Made by a program: the position numbers and the translations under genes. The notes beneath the pieces were generated by a model. That model saw only the letters and a list, made by a program, of their open reading frames with translations. It was not told the DNA's origin and did no database searches. A stretch of DNA of 64,000 nt from Clostridia bacterium (GTDB lineage: Bacteria > Bacillota > Clostridia > Oscillospirales > Acutalibacteraceae). Of the stretch, positions 17,944-26,472 are shown in pieces; positions within the stretch are counted from its first letter, which is position 1; the number at the start of each line of letters is the position of its first letter. The stretch covers positions 186,001 through 250,000 of the forward strand of contig JAFUNA010000014.1 in assembly GCA_017473165.1 (NCBI GenBank), read 5' to 3'.

Positions 17944-19113
17944 TTATTTTTTGTTTTTGAATTTATCAAAGAAGCCTTCCTTGCTGCTGACGGGTGCACC
18001 TCTCTTGACGCCGAGCTCTTTTTCGAGCTCAACCATAAGCTCCTTCTGTCTTTGAGTAAGATTTTTGGGCACATCAACTATAATTCTTACAAGCTGGTCG
18101 CCCTTGCCTCTGCCGTTGAGAATCTGAATACCCTTGCCTGTGAGCTTAAAGACCGTGCCAGACTGTGTGCCTGCGGGAAGGTCAAACTTAACGTCGCCGT
18201 CAAGGGTGGGAATTCTTAAGTTATCGCCCAGAGCAGCCTGCGTATAGCTGACGTGCTGTTCAAGCCATACGTTGTAGCCGTCACGCTCAAAATGCGAATG
18301 AGGTCTTACGAAAACCGCAACCTTGAGGTCACCCTTGGGGCCGCCGTTTGTGCCCGCATTGCCTGCACCGCTGACATTGAAAATCTGTCTGTCATCAATA
18401 CCTGCGGGTATGTTGACTTCAACAGAGGTTTTGCTTGAAACTCTGCCCGCACCGTTACATCTGCGGCAGGGGTCATCGATAACCTTGCCCTTGCCCTGAC
18501 ATTTGGGGCAGGATTTCTGGGTTGAAATCACGCCGAAAGCCGTTCTCTGCTGAACATTGACATAGCCCCTGCCCGAGCAGTCGGGACAGGTTTTTGCGGA
18601 TGTTCCCGCCTTTGCACCCGAGCCGTGGCATTCGGGGCAGCTGTCAACACGATTGATGTCAACGGTTCTTTTGCAGCCCTTGGCAGCCTCCTCAAAGGAA
18701 ATGGTGACTCTTGTCTGAACATCCTCACCTCTGCGGGGACCGTTGGGGTTGGACTGACGTCCGCCGCCGAAACCGCCGCCGAAGAATGAACCGAAAATGT
18801 CACCGAGGTCGAAATCCATTCCGCCTCCGCCGAAACCGCCGCCAAAGGGATTTCCGCCGTAGCCGCCGCCCGCACCGTAGTTGGGGTCAACGCCTGCGTG
18901 ACCGAACTGGTCATAGCGTGCCTTCTTCTGGCTGTCGGACAAAACCTCATAAGCCTCGTTGGCTTCCTTGAACTTTGCCTCTGCCTCGGCATCACCCGGA
19001 TGAAGGTCCGGGTGATACTCTTTGGCTTTTTTTCTGTATGCTTTTTTTATTTCGTCATCGGTTGCACCTTTTGATACCCCGAGGACTTCATAATAATCTC
19101 GTTTATCAGCCAA
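17944..19113 (-). CDS. dnaJ: chaperone protein DnaJ (Hsp40)
   Basis: 389 residues. J domain 1-70 with the HPD motif in [10 protein letters not shown]; Gly/Phe-rich linker about 75-125 ([17 protein letters not shown]); zinc-finger region about 145-220 with four CxxCxGxG repeats ([32 protein letters not shown]); C-terminal substrate-binding domains. It stimulates the DnaK ATPase and hands over unfolded clients. It lies 29 nt after dnaK and ends the operon. All key residues are present. Confidence 0.97.
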   Translation of the reverse strand: MADKRDYYEVLGVSKGATDDEIKKAYRKKAKEYHPDLHPGDAEAEAKFKEANEAYEVLSDSQKKARYDQFGHAGVDPNYGAGGGYGGNPFGGGFGGGGMDFDLGDIFGSFFGGGFGGGRQSNPNGPRRGEDVQTRVTISFEEAAKGCKRTVDINRVDSCPECHGSGAKAGTSAKTCPDCSGRGYVNVQQRTAFGVISTQKSCPKCQGKGKVIDDPCRRCNGAGRVSSKTSVEVNIPAGIDDRQIFNVSGAGNAGTNGGPKGDLKVAVFVRPHSHFERDGYNVWLEQHVSYTQAALGDNLRIPTLDGDVKFDLPAGTQSGTVFKLTGKGIQILNGRGKGDQLVRIIVDVPKNLTQRQKELMVELEKELGVKRGAPVSSKEGFFDKFKNKK

Positions 19114-19142
19114 GGGAATTACTCCTTAATTTTAAGCATCAA

Positions 19143-20960
19143 TTATTCTGCATCTGTATAGTTTGCTTCTGTGTAGCCGTCTGCATCGGGACCTGCTGCG
19201 CCGCCCTGCTGTGCCTGTGCAGCTTCCTGTGCAGCTTTATAAAGCTTCTCGGAAACTTCGTAGAATTTCTGTGTGAGCTCTTCCTGACGGCTCTTGATGA
19301 GGTTGATGTCCTCACCCTTAAGAGCTTCCTTGAGAGCATCGATCTTTTCGTTGAGAGCTGCCTTTTCATCGTCGGAGAACTTGTCGCCGTCTTCGGAAAG
19401 GAGCTTTTCGCACTGATATACCATCTGGTCTGCACCGTTGCGTGTGTCAACCTCTTCACGGCGCTGCTTGTCTTCCTGTGCAAAACGCTCTGCATCCTGA
19501 ACAGCCTTTTCGATGTCTTCCTTGGACATATTTGTTGAGGAAGTGATGGAGATTGACTGCTCCTTCTGTGTGCCGAGATCCTTTGCGGAAACGTGAACGA
19601 TACCGTTTGCGTCGATATCGAAGGTTACTTCAATCTGGGGAACACCTCTGCGAGCGGGCATAATGCCGTCAAGGTGGAATACTCCGAGAGTTTTGTTATC
19701 CTTTGCGAATTCTCTTTCGCCCTGAAGAACATGAACTTCAACAGAAGGCTGATTGTCAACTGCGGTTGAGAAAATCTGGCTCTTCTTTACGGGGATTGTT
19801 GTGTTTCTGTCGATAATCTTGGTGTTGATGCCGCCCATGGTTTCAATACCGAGTGAAAGCGGAGTGACGTCAAGAAGAAGAAGTCCCTGAACTTCGCCGC
19901 CGAGAACGCCTGCCTGGAGAGCTGCACCGATTGCAACGCATTCGTCGGGGTTGATGCCCTTGAAGGGCTCTGTGCCCATAAATCTCTTGATTGCTTCCTG
20001 AACGGCGGGAATTCTTGAAGAACCGCCGACCATGAGAACCTTATTGATTTCGCTTGTCTTAAGACCCGAGTCGCTCATTGCCTGGCGAACGGGACCCATT
20101 GTTGCTTCAACAAGGTCTGCTGTAAGCTCGTTGAACTTTGCTCTTGTGAGAGTTGTTTCAAGGTGCTTGGGACCTGTTGCATCGGCTGTGATGAAGGGAA
20201 GGCTGATGTTTGAGGTTGTTACGCCAGAAAGCTCAATCTTTGCCTTTTCTGCAGCTTCCTTAAGACGCTGCATAGCCATCTTGTCGCCGCGAAGGTCGAT
20301 GCCCTGCTCTGCCTTGAATTCGTCTGCAAGCCAGTTGATGATTCTCTGGTCAAAGTCGTCGCCGCCGAGCTTGTTGTTACCTGCGGTTGCAAGAACTTCC
20401 TGAACACCGTCACCCATTTCAATGATTGAAACGTCGAATGTACCGCCGCCAAGGTCATAAATCATAACCTTCTGGTCGGTTTCCTTGTCGATGCCGTATG
20501 CAAGAGCTGCTGCTGTGGGCTCGTTGATGATTCTCTTAACCTCAAGACCTGCAATCTTGCCTGCGTCCTTTGTTGCCTGACGCTGTGAGTCGGTGAAGTA
20601 TGCAGGAACGGTGATAACAGCCTCTGTTACCTTGTCGCCGAGATAAGCTTCTGCATCAGTCTTAAGCTTCTGAAGAATCATTGCGGAAATTTCCTGGGGA
20701 GTATACTTTTTGTCGTCGATTGATACTTTGTAGTCTGTACCCATCTGTCTTTTGATTGAAGCAACTGTTCTGTCGGGGTTAGTGATTGCCTGTCTTTTTG
20801 CAACCTGACCAACCATTCTTTCGCCTGTTTTGCCGAATGCAACAACAGAGGGAGTTGTTCTTGCGCCTTCTGCGTTAGCGATAACAACGGGCTCGCCGCC
20901 TTCGATAACTGCCACGCATGAGTTTGTTGTACCTAAGTCGATACCGATAATCTTTGCCAT
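19143..20960 (-). CDS. dnaK: molecular chaperone DnaK (Hsp70)
   Basis: 605 residues. Nucleotide-binding domain 1-360: [49 protein letters not shown]. Linker [15 protein letters not shown] at about 365-380, then the beta-sandwich substrate-binding domain and helical lid, ending in a short Gly/Ala tail with acidic end (NYTDAE). The length is typical for Firmicutes. Third gene of hrcA-grpE-dnaK-dnaJ, 44 nt after grpE, with AGGAGG before the ATG. Confidence 0.98.
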   Translation of the reverse strand: MAKIIGIDLGTTNSCVAVIEGGEPVVIANAEGARTTPSVVAFGKTGERMVGQVAKRQAITNPDRTVASIKRQMGTDYKVSIDDKKYTPQEISAMILQKLKTDAEAYLGDKVTEAVITVPAYFTDSQRQATKDAGKIAGLEVKRIINEPTAAALAYGIDKETDQKVMIYDLGGGTFDVSIIEMGDGVQEVLATAGNNKLGGDDFDQRIINWLADEFKAEQGIDLRGDKMAMQRLKEAAEKAKIELSGVTTSNISLPFITADATGPKHLETTLTRAKFNELTADLVEATMGPVRQAMSDSGLKTSEINKVLMVGGSSRIPAVQEAIKRFMGTEPFKGINPDECVAIGAALQAGVLGGEVQGLLLLDVTPLSLGIETMGGINTKIIDRNTTIPVKKSQIFSTAVDNQPSVEVHVLQGEREFAKDNKTLGVFHLDGIMPARRGVPQIEVTFDIDANGIVHVSAKDLGTQKEQSISITSSTNMSKEDIEKAVQDAERFAQEDKQRREEVDTRNGADQMVYQCEKLLSEDGDKFSDDEKAALNEKIDALKEALKGEDINLIKSRQEELTQKFYEVSEKLYKAAQEAAQAQQGGAAGPDADGYTEANYTDAE

Positions 20961-21004
20961 AATTTGTTTTCCTCCTATAAATTAAATGAAAATAATAAAC
21001 AATT

Positions 21005-21517
21005 TTATGAATTTGCAACGGTGACAACTGCTTCTCTTATTATTCTGTCACCGAGCTTATAGCCTTTTGAAAAAACGGATGCAATCTGATTTTCGCCGAG
21101 CTCGTCATCCTCAACGGTCATGACTGCATTGTGGATATTGGGGTCAAAGGCATCGCCTCTTTCGCCGTAGCTTTCGACGCCCGTCTTATTGAGAATTTCG
21201 CTGAACTGATTAAAAATAAGGTCAATGCCTTTTTTGTAGTCCTCAAAGCTGCATTCGGTATTGTTTGCGGCTCTGTCAAAATTATCCAGAACGGGAAGCA
21301 GCTCTTTGATTACGTCAGCCTTTGAAGAAGTGTAGCTATCCTGCTTTTCCTTCTGCGAACGCTTGCGGAAGTTATCATATTCCGCATAGAGTCTTAAAAA
21401 CTGGTCATTTTTTTCGTCAAGAGCCTTCTGAAGCTGTTCTTCCTTGGTTTCAACAACCTCTTCGGCTGTTTCTTTAACTTCTTCGGTGTTTTCGGGCTTT
21501 GTCTTGTCTTTCTTCAT
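21005..21517 (-). CDS. grpE: nucleotide exchange factor GrpE
   Basis: 170 residues. An acidic, disordered start (ENTEEVKETAEEVVETKEE) leads to the long coiled-coil (about 30-95, LRLYAEYDNFRKRSQKEK) and a C-terminal beta domain ending VTVEDDELGENQIASVFSKG and VREAVVTVANS-like strands (IIREAVVTVA). Dimeric GrpE releases ADP from DnaK. Encoded between hrcA and dnaK, 13 nt after hrcA. Confidence 0.96.
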   Translation of the reverse strand: MKKDKTKPENTEEVKETAEEVVETKEEQLQKALDEKNDQFLRLYAEYDNFRKRSQKEKQDSYTSSKADVIKELLPVLDNFDRAANNTECSFEDYKKGIDLIFNQFSEILNKTGVESYGERGDAFDPNIHNAVMTVEDDELGENQIASVFSKGYKLGDRIIREAVVTVANS

Positions 21518-21530
21518 TCCGATTTCCTTT

Positions 21531-22559
21531 CTATTCTTCGATAGCCTGCGTTATGAGGCGTCCGACAAGATTTGTCAGGTATTTTACGCTGGGAATTATA
21601 TTTTCATAGTCCATTCTGGTAGGTCCGATGAGTCCGATTGTTCCCGAATCATCGCCGCCAACGGAATATTTTGCAACGATTACGCTTGAATTTTCAAGCT
21701 GACGGTAAAGGTTTTCTCTGCCGATTTTAACATTCAGCGGCTCTGAAATTCCGCTGATAACCTCGCTTAAAGGTTCTCTCTTATTGAGGAACTCCAGAAG
21801 CTCAATTGCTCCCGTGCCGTAGTCTTTGTGGGAGAAAAGATTTGAACTTCCACCGAGAACGAGCCTTGAATCCGAAACGCTTCTTGCAAGCTCACAAACC
21901 GCCGCCATAAGGGGAAGCATTGCGAAAACATCGCCGTCAACCGATGCCGCAACGGTCTGCATTGAAACAACGCTGATATCCGATGCGGGCTTGCCGATTA
22001 TGCAGGATTTTACAATGTTATAAAACTGCTCGCAGATTGTTACGGTCAGCTCACAGTCAAGCCTGCAGAGTCTGCTTTTGAGAATTCCGTTTGAGGTAAG
22101 CAGAACAAGCATTGCGGAGTGAATTCCCACGGGAACGAGCTCGATTTTACGGATTATAACCGCATCGCCGCCCGGAGTTGAGGAAACGCAGGCACATTTT
22201 GTTAAATCCGCAAGAACTTCGCTTGCCCTTGCAATGAGCCTTTCGGGGTCGCCGACCGCAGAGGAAATTCCCGCCTCGATTATACGCTTGTTGATTTCAT
22301 CAATCTCACGGTTTTTCATCAGATTGTCAACATAATATCTGTAGCCCTTCTGCGAAGGGATTCTTCCTGCGGAGGTATGGGGCTGTTCAAGATAGCCCAT
22401 TGCGGCAAGGTCGCTCATCTCGTTACGGATTGTTGCCGACGAAACGGACATACCCGTTGAAGAAATAAGACCCTTTGAGCCGACGGGCTCGCCTGTTTTT
22501 ACATACTGCTCAACAACCGCCGCCAATATCTGTTTTTTTCTTTCGCTGAGTTCGGACAC
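21531..22559 (-). CDS. hrcA: heat-inducible transcription repressor HrcA
   Basis: 342 residues from a GTG start. The longer frame to 22679 runs through the promoter and CIRCE sites, so it cannot be the true start; GTG at 22559 has AGAGAGG 8 nt upstream and places LSERKKQILAAVV at the N-terminus as in the family. Winged helix about 1-75 (SVSSATIRNEMSDLAAMGYLEQPHTSAGRIPSQKGYRYY in two overlapping family blocks), followed by the GAF-like dimerisation domain and the C-terminal IGPTRMDYENIIPSVKYL signature. It binds CIRCE and represses its own operon; GroEL keeps it active in B. subtilis. Confidence 0.95.
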   Translation of the reverse strand: MSELSERKKQILAAVVEQYVKTGEPVGSKGLISSTGMSVSSATIRNEMSDLAAMGYLEQPHTSAGRIPSQKGYRYYVDNLMKNREIDEINKRIIEAGISSAVGDPERLIARASEVLADLTKCACVSSTPGGDAVIIRKIELVPVGIHSAMLVLLTSNGILKSRLCRLDCELTVTICEQFYNIVKSCIIGKPASDISVVSMQTVAASVDGDVFAMLPLMAAVCELARSVSDSRLVLGGSSNLFSHKDYGTGAIELLEFLNKREPLSEVISGISEPLNVKIGRENLYRQLENSSVIVAKYSVGGDDSGTIGLIGPTRMDYENIIPSVKYLTNLVGRLITQAIEE

Positions 22560-22583
22560 CTGCCACACCTCTCTTTTGTTCCG

Positions 22584-22621
22584 GAGTGCTAATTTTAGCA
22601 CTCTTTTGTCCCGAGTGCTAA
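22584..22621. promoter_or_regulatory. CIRCE operator with an additional overlapping half-site
   Basis: Canonical CIRCE TTAGCACTC-N9-GAGTGCTAA occupies 22595-22621. A third half-site, GAGTGCTAA at 22584-22592, lies 2 nt from the TTAGCACTC half and makes a second, compact inverted repeat with it. The region sits between the hrcA promoter and start codon, so HrcA would block transcription. Confidence 0.93.
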
Positions 22622-22632
22622 TCACTGCTATT

Positions 22633-22661
22633 AATATACCCCAAACATTGCCTTTTGTCAA
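22633..22661 (-). promoter_or_regulatory. sigma-A promoter of the hrcA operon
   Basis: TTGACA (22661-22656), 17-nt spacer, TATATT (22638-22633) on the minus strand. CIRCE begins about 5 nt past the expected start point, the normal arrangement for HrcA control. Confidence 0.85.
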
Positions 22662-22732
22662 CATTTCAATTGTAAACAAGTTGTTAAATTGTGTTAATTT
22701 TTGAATTTGACCCCTTTTTTTATTTTTACCTC

Positions 22733-22761
22733 TTGTTATTTCAAATGATAAGTGCTAAAAT
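22733..22761 (+). promoter_or_regulatory. promoter of the oxidoreductase gene at 22795
   Basis: TTGTTA (22733-22738), 17-nt spacer, TAAAAT (22756-22761). The gene has GGAGG 9 nt before its ATG. Confidence 0.6.
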
Positions 22762-22794
22762 CCATTTGTAGATTTTTCTGCGGAGGTTATTATT

Positions 22795-23988
22795 ATGGAT
22801 AAAAAATTAAAGATAGGTATTTTCGGTGCAAGAAGAGGCTGCGGAATCGCACAGGGTCTTACACTTACTGAAAAAGCATACATAAGTGCAGTCTGCGACT
22901 ATGACGAAAGCACCTATGAAGGAATTAAAAAATTCTGCTGTGAAGAAACAAAATTCTACAAGGATTTTGACGAATTCATCGACAGCGGACTTGACGCAGT
23001 TGTTCTCACGAACTTCTTCCATCAGCACGCAAGATATGCGGTTATCGCTCTTGAAAAGGGAATCCATGTTTTGAGCGAAACAATGCCCGCAGTTACAATG
23101 GCTGAATGCGTTGCAATCTGCCGTGCATCGGAAAAGAGCGGTGCAATTTATATGCTTGCCGAAAACTACGCATACTTTGCCGTTATCAGCAAGCTCACAG
23201 AGCTCTATCAGGGCGGAACTCTCGGCGAAGCACTCTACTGCGAGGGTGAATACGTTCATCCCATGAGCCACGAGGAATATGTTCACTACACACCCACAAC
23301 AACACATTGGCGTGCACTCATGCCCTCGGGCTTCTATTTAAGCCATTCATTTGCTCCCCTTATGAGAGTTACAAACGACATTCCCGTTTCGGTTAACGCA
23401 AGAAGCATTTACACCGACGGAATGCGTCAGGAGCGTGAAGGCGAGCCCATCAAAGACGTTGCATCAATCATGCTCTGCACAATGAGCAGAGGTGCGGTTG
23501 CAAGAATTACGGGCTGGGCAAAATTCGGCGGTCACGGCAACTGGTACAGATTTGCTTGTGCAAAGGGCAGCGCAGAAACCGTAAGAGGCGACGAAGGCAA
23601 AATCAGAATTGTATATAACGATTGGGAAATTCCCGAAGGCGTTGAAAAAGAAAAGGTTTCAACCGTAGGCTATCCTTTCGACAAGGACAAGGCAAGACAG
23701 TGCGGCCATTCGGGCGGCGACTACTATGTTGCACACGAATTCTTAAGCTGCATTCTTGAAGGCAGACAGCCCTATTTCAACGCATACCGTTCATCAGCAA
23801 TGTCGGCAGTTGCAATTCTCGGCTGGAGAAGCAGCCTTCACAACGGTGCAGAATACAAGATTCCCGATTTCTCAAAAGAGGAAGAAAGAAAGCTTTACGA
23901 AAACGATAATCTCTCCCCCTTCCCCGATGAAAACGGCGTTGCAAACTATCCCTGCACAAAATACGATATAGATAAGTTTGATATATAA
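22795..23988 (+). CDS. Gfo/Idh/MocA-family oxidoreductase
   Basis: 397 residues. The N-terminal Rossmann fold begins KIGIFGARRGCGIAQGL (residues 5-21) and includes the typical GIHVLSETMPAVTMAEC segment, where EKP of most members is ETM here. The C-terminal alpha/beta domain carries EGEYVHPMSHEEY, resembling the EYVH/H region of hexose-derivative dehydrogenases. Family members oxidise or reduce sugars, inositols or their derivatives with NAD(P); some hydrolyse glycosides through a redox mechanism. The EKP lysine, usually catalytic, is not obvious, so activity may differ. It stands alone between the hrcA promoter and a converging regulator gene. Confidence 0.82.
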   Translation: MDKKLKIGIFGARRGCGIAQGLTLTEKAYISAVCDYDESTYEGIKKFCCEETKFYKDFDEFIDSGLDAVVLTNFFHQHARYAVIALEKGIHVLSETMPAVTMAECVAICRASEKSGAIYMLAENYAYFAVISKLTELYQGGTLGEALYCEGEYVHPMSHEEYVHYTPTTTHWRALMPSGFYLSHSFAPLMRVTNDIPVSVNARSIYTDGMRQEREGEPIKDVASIMLCTMSRGAVARITGWAKFGGHGNWYRFACAKGSAETVRGDEGKIRIVYNDWEIPEGVEKEKVSTVGYPFDKDKARQCGHSGGDYYVAHEFLSCILEGRQPYFNAYRSSAMSAVAILGWRSSLHNGAEYKIPDFSKEEERKLYENDNLSPFPDENGVANYPCTKYDIDKFDI

Positions 23989-24019
23989 AAGCAAAATGGC
24001 CCCGAACAATTCGGGGTCG

Positions 24020-24232
24020 TTATTTGTTTAGCTCTTTGTTATTTGTTCTGTTCAGAATGTAGTCAACCGAAACCTCGTGAAAATCCGCAAGTTTAATCAA
24101 TATCTCCGTCGGGATGTCATTCTCACCTGTTTCGTATTTCGAATAGCCCGTCTGCGACATTACAAGAGTTTTTGCCATCTGCGTCTGGCTCATATCTCTG
24201 TCCTCACGAAGGTCACGCAATCTTCCGTACAT
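24020..24232 (-). CDS. XRE-family helix-turn-helix repressor
   Basis: 70 residues, all of it one Cro/CI-type domain: LRDLREDRDMSQTQMAKTL, MSQTGYSKYETGENDIPTEI and LIKLADFHEVSVDYIL. The ATG at 24232 is chosen because GGTGATGTT is directly upstream; the longer frame starts inside the -10 region. It is divergent from the secreted-protein gene at 24365, and the inverted repeats at 24264-24299 between them look like its operator. A small stand-alone repressor controlling its neighbour is inferred. Confidence 0.82.
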   Translation of the reverse strand: MYGRLRDLREDRDMSQTQMAKTLVMSQTGYSKYETGENDIPTEILIKLADFHEVSVDYILNRTNNKELNK

Positions 24233-24263
24233 AACATCACCTGAAAACATTATAGATAATCTG

Positions 24264-24303
24264 TTTCAGGTTATTGACATTCTAACCTGAAATAGGTTAA
24301 TAT
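24264..24303 (+). promoter_or_regulatory. promoter overlapped by an inverted-repeat operator
   Basis: TTTCAGGTTA (24264-24273) and TAACCTGAAA (24283-24292) form a perfect 10-bp inverted repeat; the 9-nt spacer contains the -35 TTGACA (24274-24279). A third half-site AGGTTA (24294-24299) overlaps the -10 region (TAATAT, 24298-24303). Any protein bound here would block the gene at 24365. The adjacent XRE repressor is the obvious candidate; a TATAAT on the minus strand (24254-24249) could serve the repressor gene itself. Confidence 0.75.
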
Positions 24304-24364
24304 ATAGTTAACGGAATTATTCCTGTTAGAATTTATTTGAAGATAATTCAAAGGAGGAAATCAT

Positions 24365-25111
24365 ATGTCAGTTATATCATCACTCATTCTTCAGCGTCTT
24401 GTACCTGCAATAACGGCTTTTGTTCTTTTTCTTAACTCCGTGGCAGGTCTTTTCGGTGCTGCACCCGTAATCCCCTACAATCCCGAAAGAACAGACGTTG
24501 TTGTAAGCGGAGAAGTAACAACAGATGTTAACGAAATTCTCGGCTACTACAATGCAGCAGTTAAAAAGACAAACAAAAGCTTTGTTATCGGTTCAAGCTC
24601 ATCAAAGGGCAACGGCACACCGGAGATAGTTATGGATGAAGAAACCGTAAGCGAAATCACCAACGAGCTTATGAAAACCTATTGGACAACCCTGGAAGCA
24701 ACATCTTCAACCGTTTTCAAAGTTCCCGGTGAAGGAAATGTTTTCGCAGCCGATGTTGAAAGTGCAAAAATGTCGGTAAAAGACGGCAAGAGATACGTCA
24801 TAATCAATATAGTTGACACCAAAGACAGCGGCGACGAAAATGCTTTGGACAGAGTATACGGTTACTCGACAGGACTTGCCGAATCACTGAATTCATCGGG
24901 TTATATGACTGTTGATGAAAAAAATGTCAACGCAGTATATACAGACAACACCGTTTCCTGCATTATCGACGATGACAGCGGCAAAATCATTTACGGCGAC
25001 TGGGATTCAACCGGCTCGGTAGAGATATCCGATATTACGGTTGAGATTGCAGATGTGAAAACAGAAATCGCAAAAATGTCGTTCTCTTTAACAACTAATA
25101 TAGACGTTTAA
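24365..25111 (+). CDS. secreted or membrane-anchored hypothetical protein
   Basis: 248 residues. A hydrophobic N-terminus (SLILQRLVPAITAFVLFLNS) acts as signal or anchor and is followed by an acidic, strand-rich domain with FVIGSSSSKGNGTPEIVMDEE and a C-terminal beta-rich part. No enzyme motif or known domain was recognised. AAAGGAGG precedes the ATG. It is divergent from the XRE repressor, whose probable operator covers its promoter, so it is expected to be switched on under a specific condition. A terminator follows immediately. Confidence 0.68.
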   Translation: MSVISSLILQRLVPAITAFVLFLNSVAGLFGAAPVIPYNPERTDVVVSGEVTTDVNEILGYYNAAVKKTNKSFVIGSSSSKGNGTPEIVMDEETVSEITNELMKTYWTTLEATSSTVFKVPGEGNVFAADVESAKMSVKDGKRYVIINIVDTKDSGDENALDRVYGYSTGLAESLNSSGYMTVDEKNVNAVYTDNTVSCIIDDDSGKIIYGDWDSTGSVEISDITVEIADVKTEIAKMSFSLTTNIDV

Positions 25112-25118
25112 AACAATC

Positions 25119-25148
25119 AAGGGTGTACCAAATCGGTACACCCTTTTT
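25119..25148 (+). terminator. intrinsic terminator after the secreted protein gene
   Basis: AAGGGTGTACC / GGTACACCCTT with a 5-nt loop and TTT. Confidence 0.9.
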
Positions 25149-25200
25149 GTATGTAGGGGACGTCGAGGTCGCCGTCCCAAAAACAGCAATTTACCGTTAC

Positions 25201-25307
25201 GGCTTCTCCTTGAGGAGAAGCTCCGTCATAGACGGTGATGAGGTGGAGATAATTCAAACTGCACCTCATCCACCGCAAGCGGTCCCCCTTCCCCTCGAGG
25301 GGAAGGC
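25201..25307. repeat. MITE-like element with imperfect terminal inverted repeats
   Basis: The left end (25201-25246) and right end (25262-25306) are imperfect inverted repeats of about 45 bp, each containing its own small palindrome (TTCTCCT/AGGAGAA left; CCTTCCCC/GGGGAAGG right) and the inner ATGAGGTG/CACCTCAT pair. It encodes no protein. A related but different element is at 39425-39562 and a partial one at 55125. A separate hairpin of GGGACG/CGTCCC lies just upstream (25156-25177). Confidence 0.65.
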
Positions 25308-25330
25308 GAATTTCTGCCAAAAATCATTTT

Positions 25331-26422
25331 TTATACAATAAATTCCGAAATGATTGAGTTTGAAACAAGAAATCCGTTCGGGGTTATGGAAATATTCTCT
25401 TCCGTAACCTTGACAAGTCCGTGTTTCTCCAACATTTTTGCTTTTGCAATTATCAAATCGGAAATTTTTTTGCCGAATCTTTTTTCGTATTCTTCAAAAA
25501 TCAGACCCTCTGCAAGCCGCAGAGCAAGCATGATATATTCTTCCTCGCTGCCGCCCTCTCCGTCATCAACAGGCATTGCACCGTTTATGAAATCGGCTGT
25601 GCTGCGTTCATAATAAAATCTTCTGCCGTCTGCAAAGGAATGTGCAGCCGCACCGATGCCGAGATATTCCTCACACCGCCAATATTTGAGATTATGGCGG
25701 CTTTCATATCCTTTTTGAGAAAAATTAGATATTTCATACTGGCAGAATCCCGCTTTTTCAAGCTCGCTGACTGCCAGCAAATACAAATCGCAGGTTTCGT
25801 CCTCATCGGGCAGAATCAGCGAATTTTTTATTTTATGGAAGGGTGTCCCCTCCTCTATTTTTAAAATGTATGCGCTGACGTGCTTTGCACCCGAATTTTT
25901 GCAGAATTCAATCGACTTTTTAAGACTTTCTGCCGTCTGATTGGGCACGCCGAGCATCAAATCAAGAGAAATGTTGCTTATGCCCGCTTTTTTCGCTCTT
26001 GCAATTGCACGCTCAACATCGTCGCAGCCGCCACGTCTGCCGAGAGCTTTTCTTTCGGCATCGTTTGCACTCTGAAGCCCCATTGAAATTCGGTTGACTC
26101 CGCTTTTTGCAACAAGCTCAAAGTCAAAAGCCGAATTCACCGCACCCGTATCCGACGGATTGCATTCAAGGGTAACCTCGCAATCGGGCGTGCGGTTAAC
26201 ACATGACAAAATCTTTGCAATGTTTTGCGAGCCTGTCAAAGACGGCGTGCCGCCGCCGAAATAAACGGTGTCATATATTCTGTTTTCAGCCGTTATTTTT
26301 TCACAGACCCTTTCAACATAAGCTTTTACCGTTTCGTCATCGGGAGCTGCCGAATAAAAATCACAGTAGGGGCATTTTCCGTTGCAGAAAGGAATGTGGA
26401 TATATAAACCTATGGGTTTCAT
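25331..26422 (-). CDS. hemW: radical SAM heme chaperone HemW (coproporphyrinogen-oxidase-like)
   Basis: 363 residues. The radical SAM cluster motif CxxxCxxC is at Cys13, Cys17 and Cys20 (FCNGKCPYCDFY), preceded by YIHIPFC; GGGTPS follows near residue 57. The extra Cys directly after the motif, present in true HemN oxidases, is replaced by Phe-Tyr, which fits HemW. HemW homologues bind and hand over heme rather than oxidise coproporphyrinogen. It lies 50 nt after lepA on the same strand; lepA-hemW is a widely conserved pair. Confidence 0.9.
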   Translation of the reverse strand: MKPIGLYIHIPFCNGKCPYCDFYSAAPDDETVKAYVERVCEKITAENRIYDTVYFGGGTPSLTGSQNIAKILSCVNRTPDCEVTLECNPSDTGAVNSAFDFELVAKSGVNRISMGLQSANDAERKALGRRGGCDDVERAIARAKKAGISNISLDLMLGVPNQTAESLKKSIEFCKNSGAKHVSAYILKIEEGTPFHKIKNSLILPDEDETCDLYLLAVSELEKAGFCQYEISNFSQKGYESRHNLKYWRCEEYLGIGAAAHSFADGRRFYYERSTADFINGAMPVDDGEGGSEEEYIMLALRLAEGLIFEEYEKRFGKKISDLIIAKAKMLEKHGLVKVTEENISITPNGFLVSNSIISEFIV

Positions 26423-26439
26423 GATATCACCTGAAAAAC

Positions 26440-26465
26440 GTAGGGGCGACCCTGTGTGGTCGCCC
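26440..26465. repeat. short GC-rich hairpin between lepA and hemW
   Basis: GGGGCGACC / GGTCGCCC with a short loop. The sequence resembles the GGGGACG...CGTCCC hairpin near 25160 and looks like a dispersed intergenic repeat. There is no T-run, so it is probably not a terminator, but could modulate processing between the two genes. Confidence 0.5.
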
Positions 26466-26472
26466 GCAAAAT

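Noticed and set aside
22560..22679. Longer hrcA frame starting at 22679
   Set aside because: It would include the promoter and CIRCE operator; the GTG at 22559 has a good ribosome binding site and the family N-terminus.
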